Assembly: GCA_018262395.1 (NCBI GenBank)
Contig: JAGSYM010000071.1
Location: 1-6,261, forward strand
From: Nitrospirota bacterium
GTDB lineage: Bacteria > Nitrospirota > Thermodesulfovibrionia > Thermodesulfovibrionales > SM23-35
Reading direction: 5' to 3'
DNA: 6,261 nt
A program made the translations under genes and the position numbers. Below, piece by piece: positions 5,275-6,261 of this stretch (position 1 is its first letter; each line of letters opens with the position of its first letter). The notes under the pieces are model-generated. The model ran no database searches, was not told the DNA's origin, and saw nothing but the letters and a program-made list of their open reading frames with translations.

Positions 5275-6261
5275 ACGGAACTGCCGTAATCAACAGGCTA
5301 TCGACATGGGCAGCAACTTCTTCATCACTTGTGAAGAAGATTACCGATCCCATTGCACGATTGCTAACCTTCAGTCTTGCTGATGACATCATCTATCCTG
5401 CAAAGACCGTATCTGCATCCCTCGACAAGGGTGCTCTGTCTGTGGCCTATGGCAGGAGATTGTTCTCCCGAATGAAAATTCAGGGGATCCGGGAATACTC
5501 CTTTGAAGGCAGGTATCCGCAACCTGAAGTCTTTGCCACCTCCCTGTCTTTGGCAATCAATGATCTTGGAGCAACCAACGCAGATGTGACCCTGAGCATT
5601 CCAAAGGCATGGACGATTGTGAAGACCGCAGAGTTTCCGGTTACGGTCAAGGAAAATCTGTCTGATGTTATTACGTATGAACTTGACAGGATCACTCCCT
5701 TCAATTCGGGAAATGCTTTCTATGACTTCAGGGTACTCAGAGAAAAAGAAGGGAAACTTTCCGTCCTTGTCGTTGCAGTGAAGGCTGATGTCATCCAGCC
5801 GTATATCGATGCGCTCAGGGAAAAGGGCATATCTGTCAGCAGGGTGACAGCCAATCTTTCAGGCATCGAAACGCTCTGCCGCTTTATCGGCATGAAAAGA
5901 GATATCGTGTTCCTTGAGTTGAGGGAAGACGGATACGAGGGTGCCCTGTTCCTGAACACTGAGATATCAAATGTTTTGTCAGGCAATTTCCTCACAGATG
6001 ACGAACGATTAAACGCGGATTTGGTTATTAAAGAAATTACCCCCCTCATGGATACAATAAAAAGCAGCGGGAGAGAGCCACACATAATGGTTCATCTCAA
6101 AGAGACACGTCCCGGACTGAAAGAACTTCTCAAGACACAGTTACAGCAGCCTGTTTCCATTCTCAACGAGACAGATATTAGACTCAAACATCCTGCATCA
6201 GAAAAAGGTATTCCCTATGCAGCTATTGGAGGAGCTTTGGAATCCTTGTGGCCAAAGGCAA
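5271..6261 (+). CDS. gspL: GspL / PilM-like cytoplasmic assembly-platform protein, N-terminal part (3' end outside window)
   Basis: An open frame of 330 codons runs from the ATGA overlap with gspK to the right edge without a stop. The residue pattern is that of the actin-like cytoplasmic domain shared by GspL and PilM: a first strand around TVSASLDKGALSVAYG (46-61), VTLSIPKAW (106-114), the characteristic YELDRITPF (136-144), YDFRV (151-155), LSVLVVAVKADVI (163-175) and GIPYAAIGGALESL (313-326). In T2SS this protein recruits GspE to the inner membrane and pairs with GspM. About 45 residues precede the first recognisable strand, a somewhat long N-terminus. No Shine-Dalgarno is seen before ATG 5271, so translation is probably coupled to gspK. 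No transmembrane helix is reached in the visible part, so whether it continues into a membrane-anchored GspL tail or ends as a separate PilM-type protein cannot be told. There is no repeat insertion here. Confidence 0.85.
   Translation, partial: MNGTAVINRLSTWAATSSSLVKKITDPIARLLTFSLADDIIYPAKTVSASLDKGALSVAYGRRLFSRMKIQGIREYSFEGRYPQPEVFATSLSLAINDLGATNADVTLSIPKAWTIVKTAEFPVTVKENLSDVITYELDRITPFNSGNAFYDFRVLREKEGKLSVLVVAVKADVIQPYIDALREKGISVSRVTANLSGIETLCRFIGMKRDIVFLELREDGYEGALFLNTEISNVLSGNFLTDDERLNADLVIKEITPLMDTIKSSGREPHIMVHLKETRPGLKELLKTQLQQPVSILNETDIRLKHPASEKGIPYAAIGGALESLWPKA

Overview
The window is the middle of a type II secretion system (general secretion pathway) operon, read entirely on the + strand. 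In order it holds the C-terminal part of gspE (cut by the left edge), gspF, gspH, gspI, gspJ, gspK, and a PilM-like gspL cut by the right edge. The genes are tightly packed: TAATG at E/F, TAG directly followed by ATG at H/I, ATGA at I/J and K/L, and a short overlap at J/K. The one real gap is the 166 bases between gspF and gspH, which is filled mostly by two hairpin repeats. No promoter or convincing + strand terminator is visible, so expression probably starts upstream of the window.

Together the genes would encode the cytoplasmic ATPase (GspE), the inner-membrane platform (GspF), the cytoplasmic part of the assembly platform (GspL), and the four minor pseudopilins (H, I, J, K) that form the tip of the periplasmic pseudopilus. 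The usual major pseudopilin gene gspG is not between gspF and gspH, where it normally sits, and must be elsewhere or missing.

The most unusual feature is a set of small palindromic repeats, of at least four sequence types, concentrated at the 5' ends of the three successive pseudopilin genes gspH, gspI and gspJ, just before the prepilin peptidase site (G^F..LE). In each case the reading frame stays open through the repeat. In gspI the element is flanked by a 6-base direct repeat. Removing the element with one copy of that repeat takes out 78 bp (26 codons) and restores a leader of ordinary length. In gspJ three elements bring the open frame before the cleavage site to 127 codons. The pattern suggests that the part of a prepilin that is cut off tolerates in-frame insertion of mobile repeats, or alternatively that translation now starts downstream of them.

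Organism: a Gram-negative (diderm) bacterium, from the T2SS genes. Medium GC content and several families of small two-headed palindromic repeats resemble what is seen in Nitrospirota and former Deltaproteobacteria. That placement is an inference from general impression; nothing in the window fixes the taxon.
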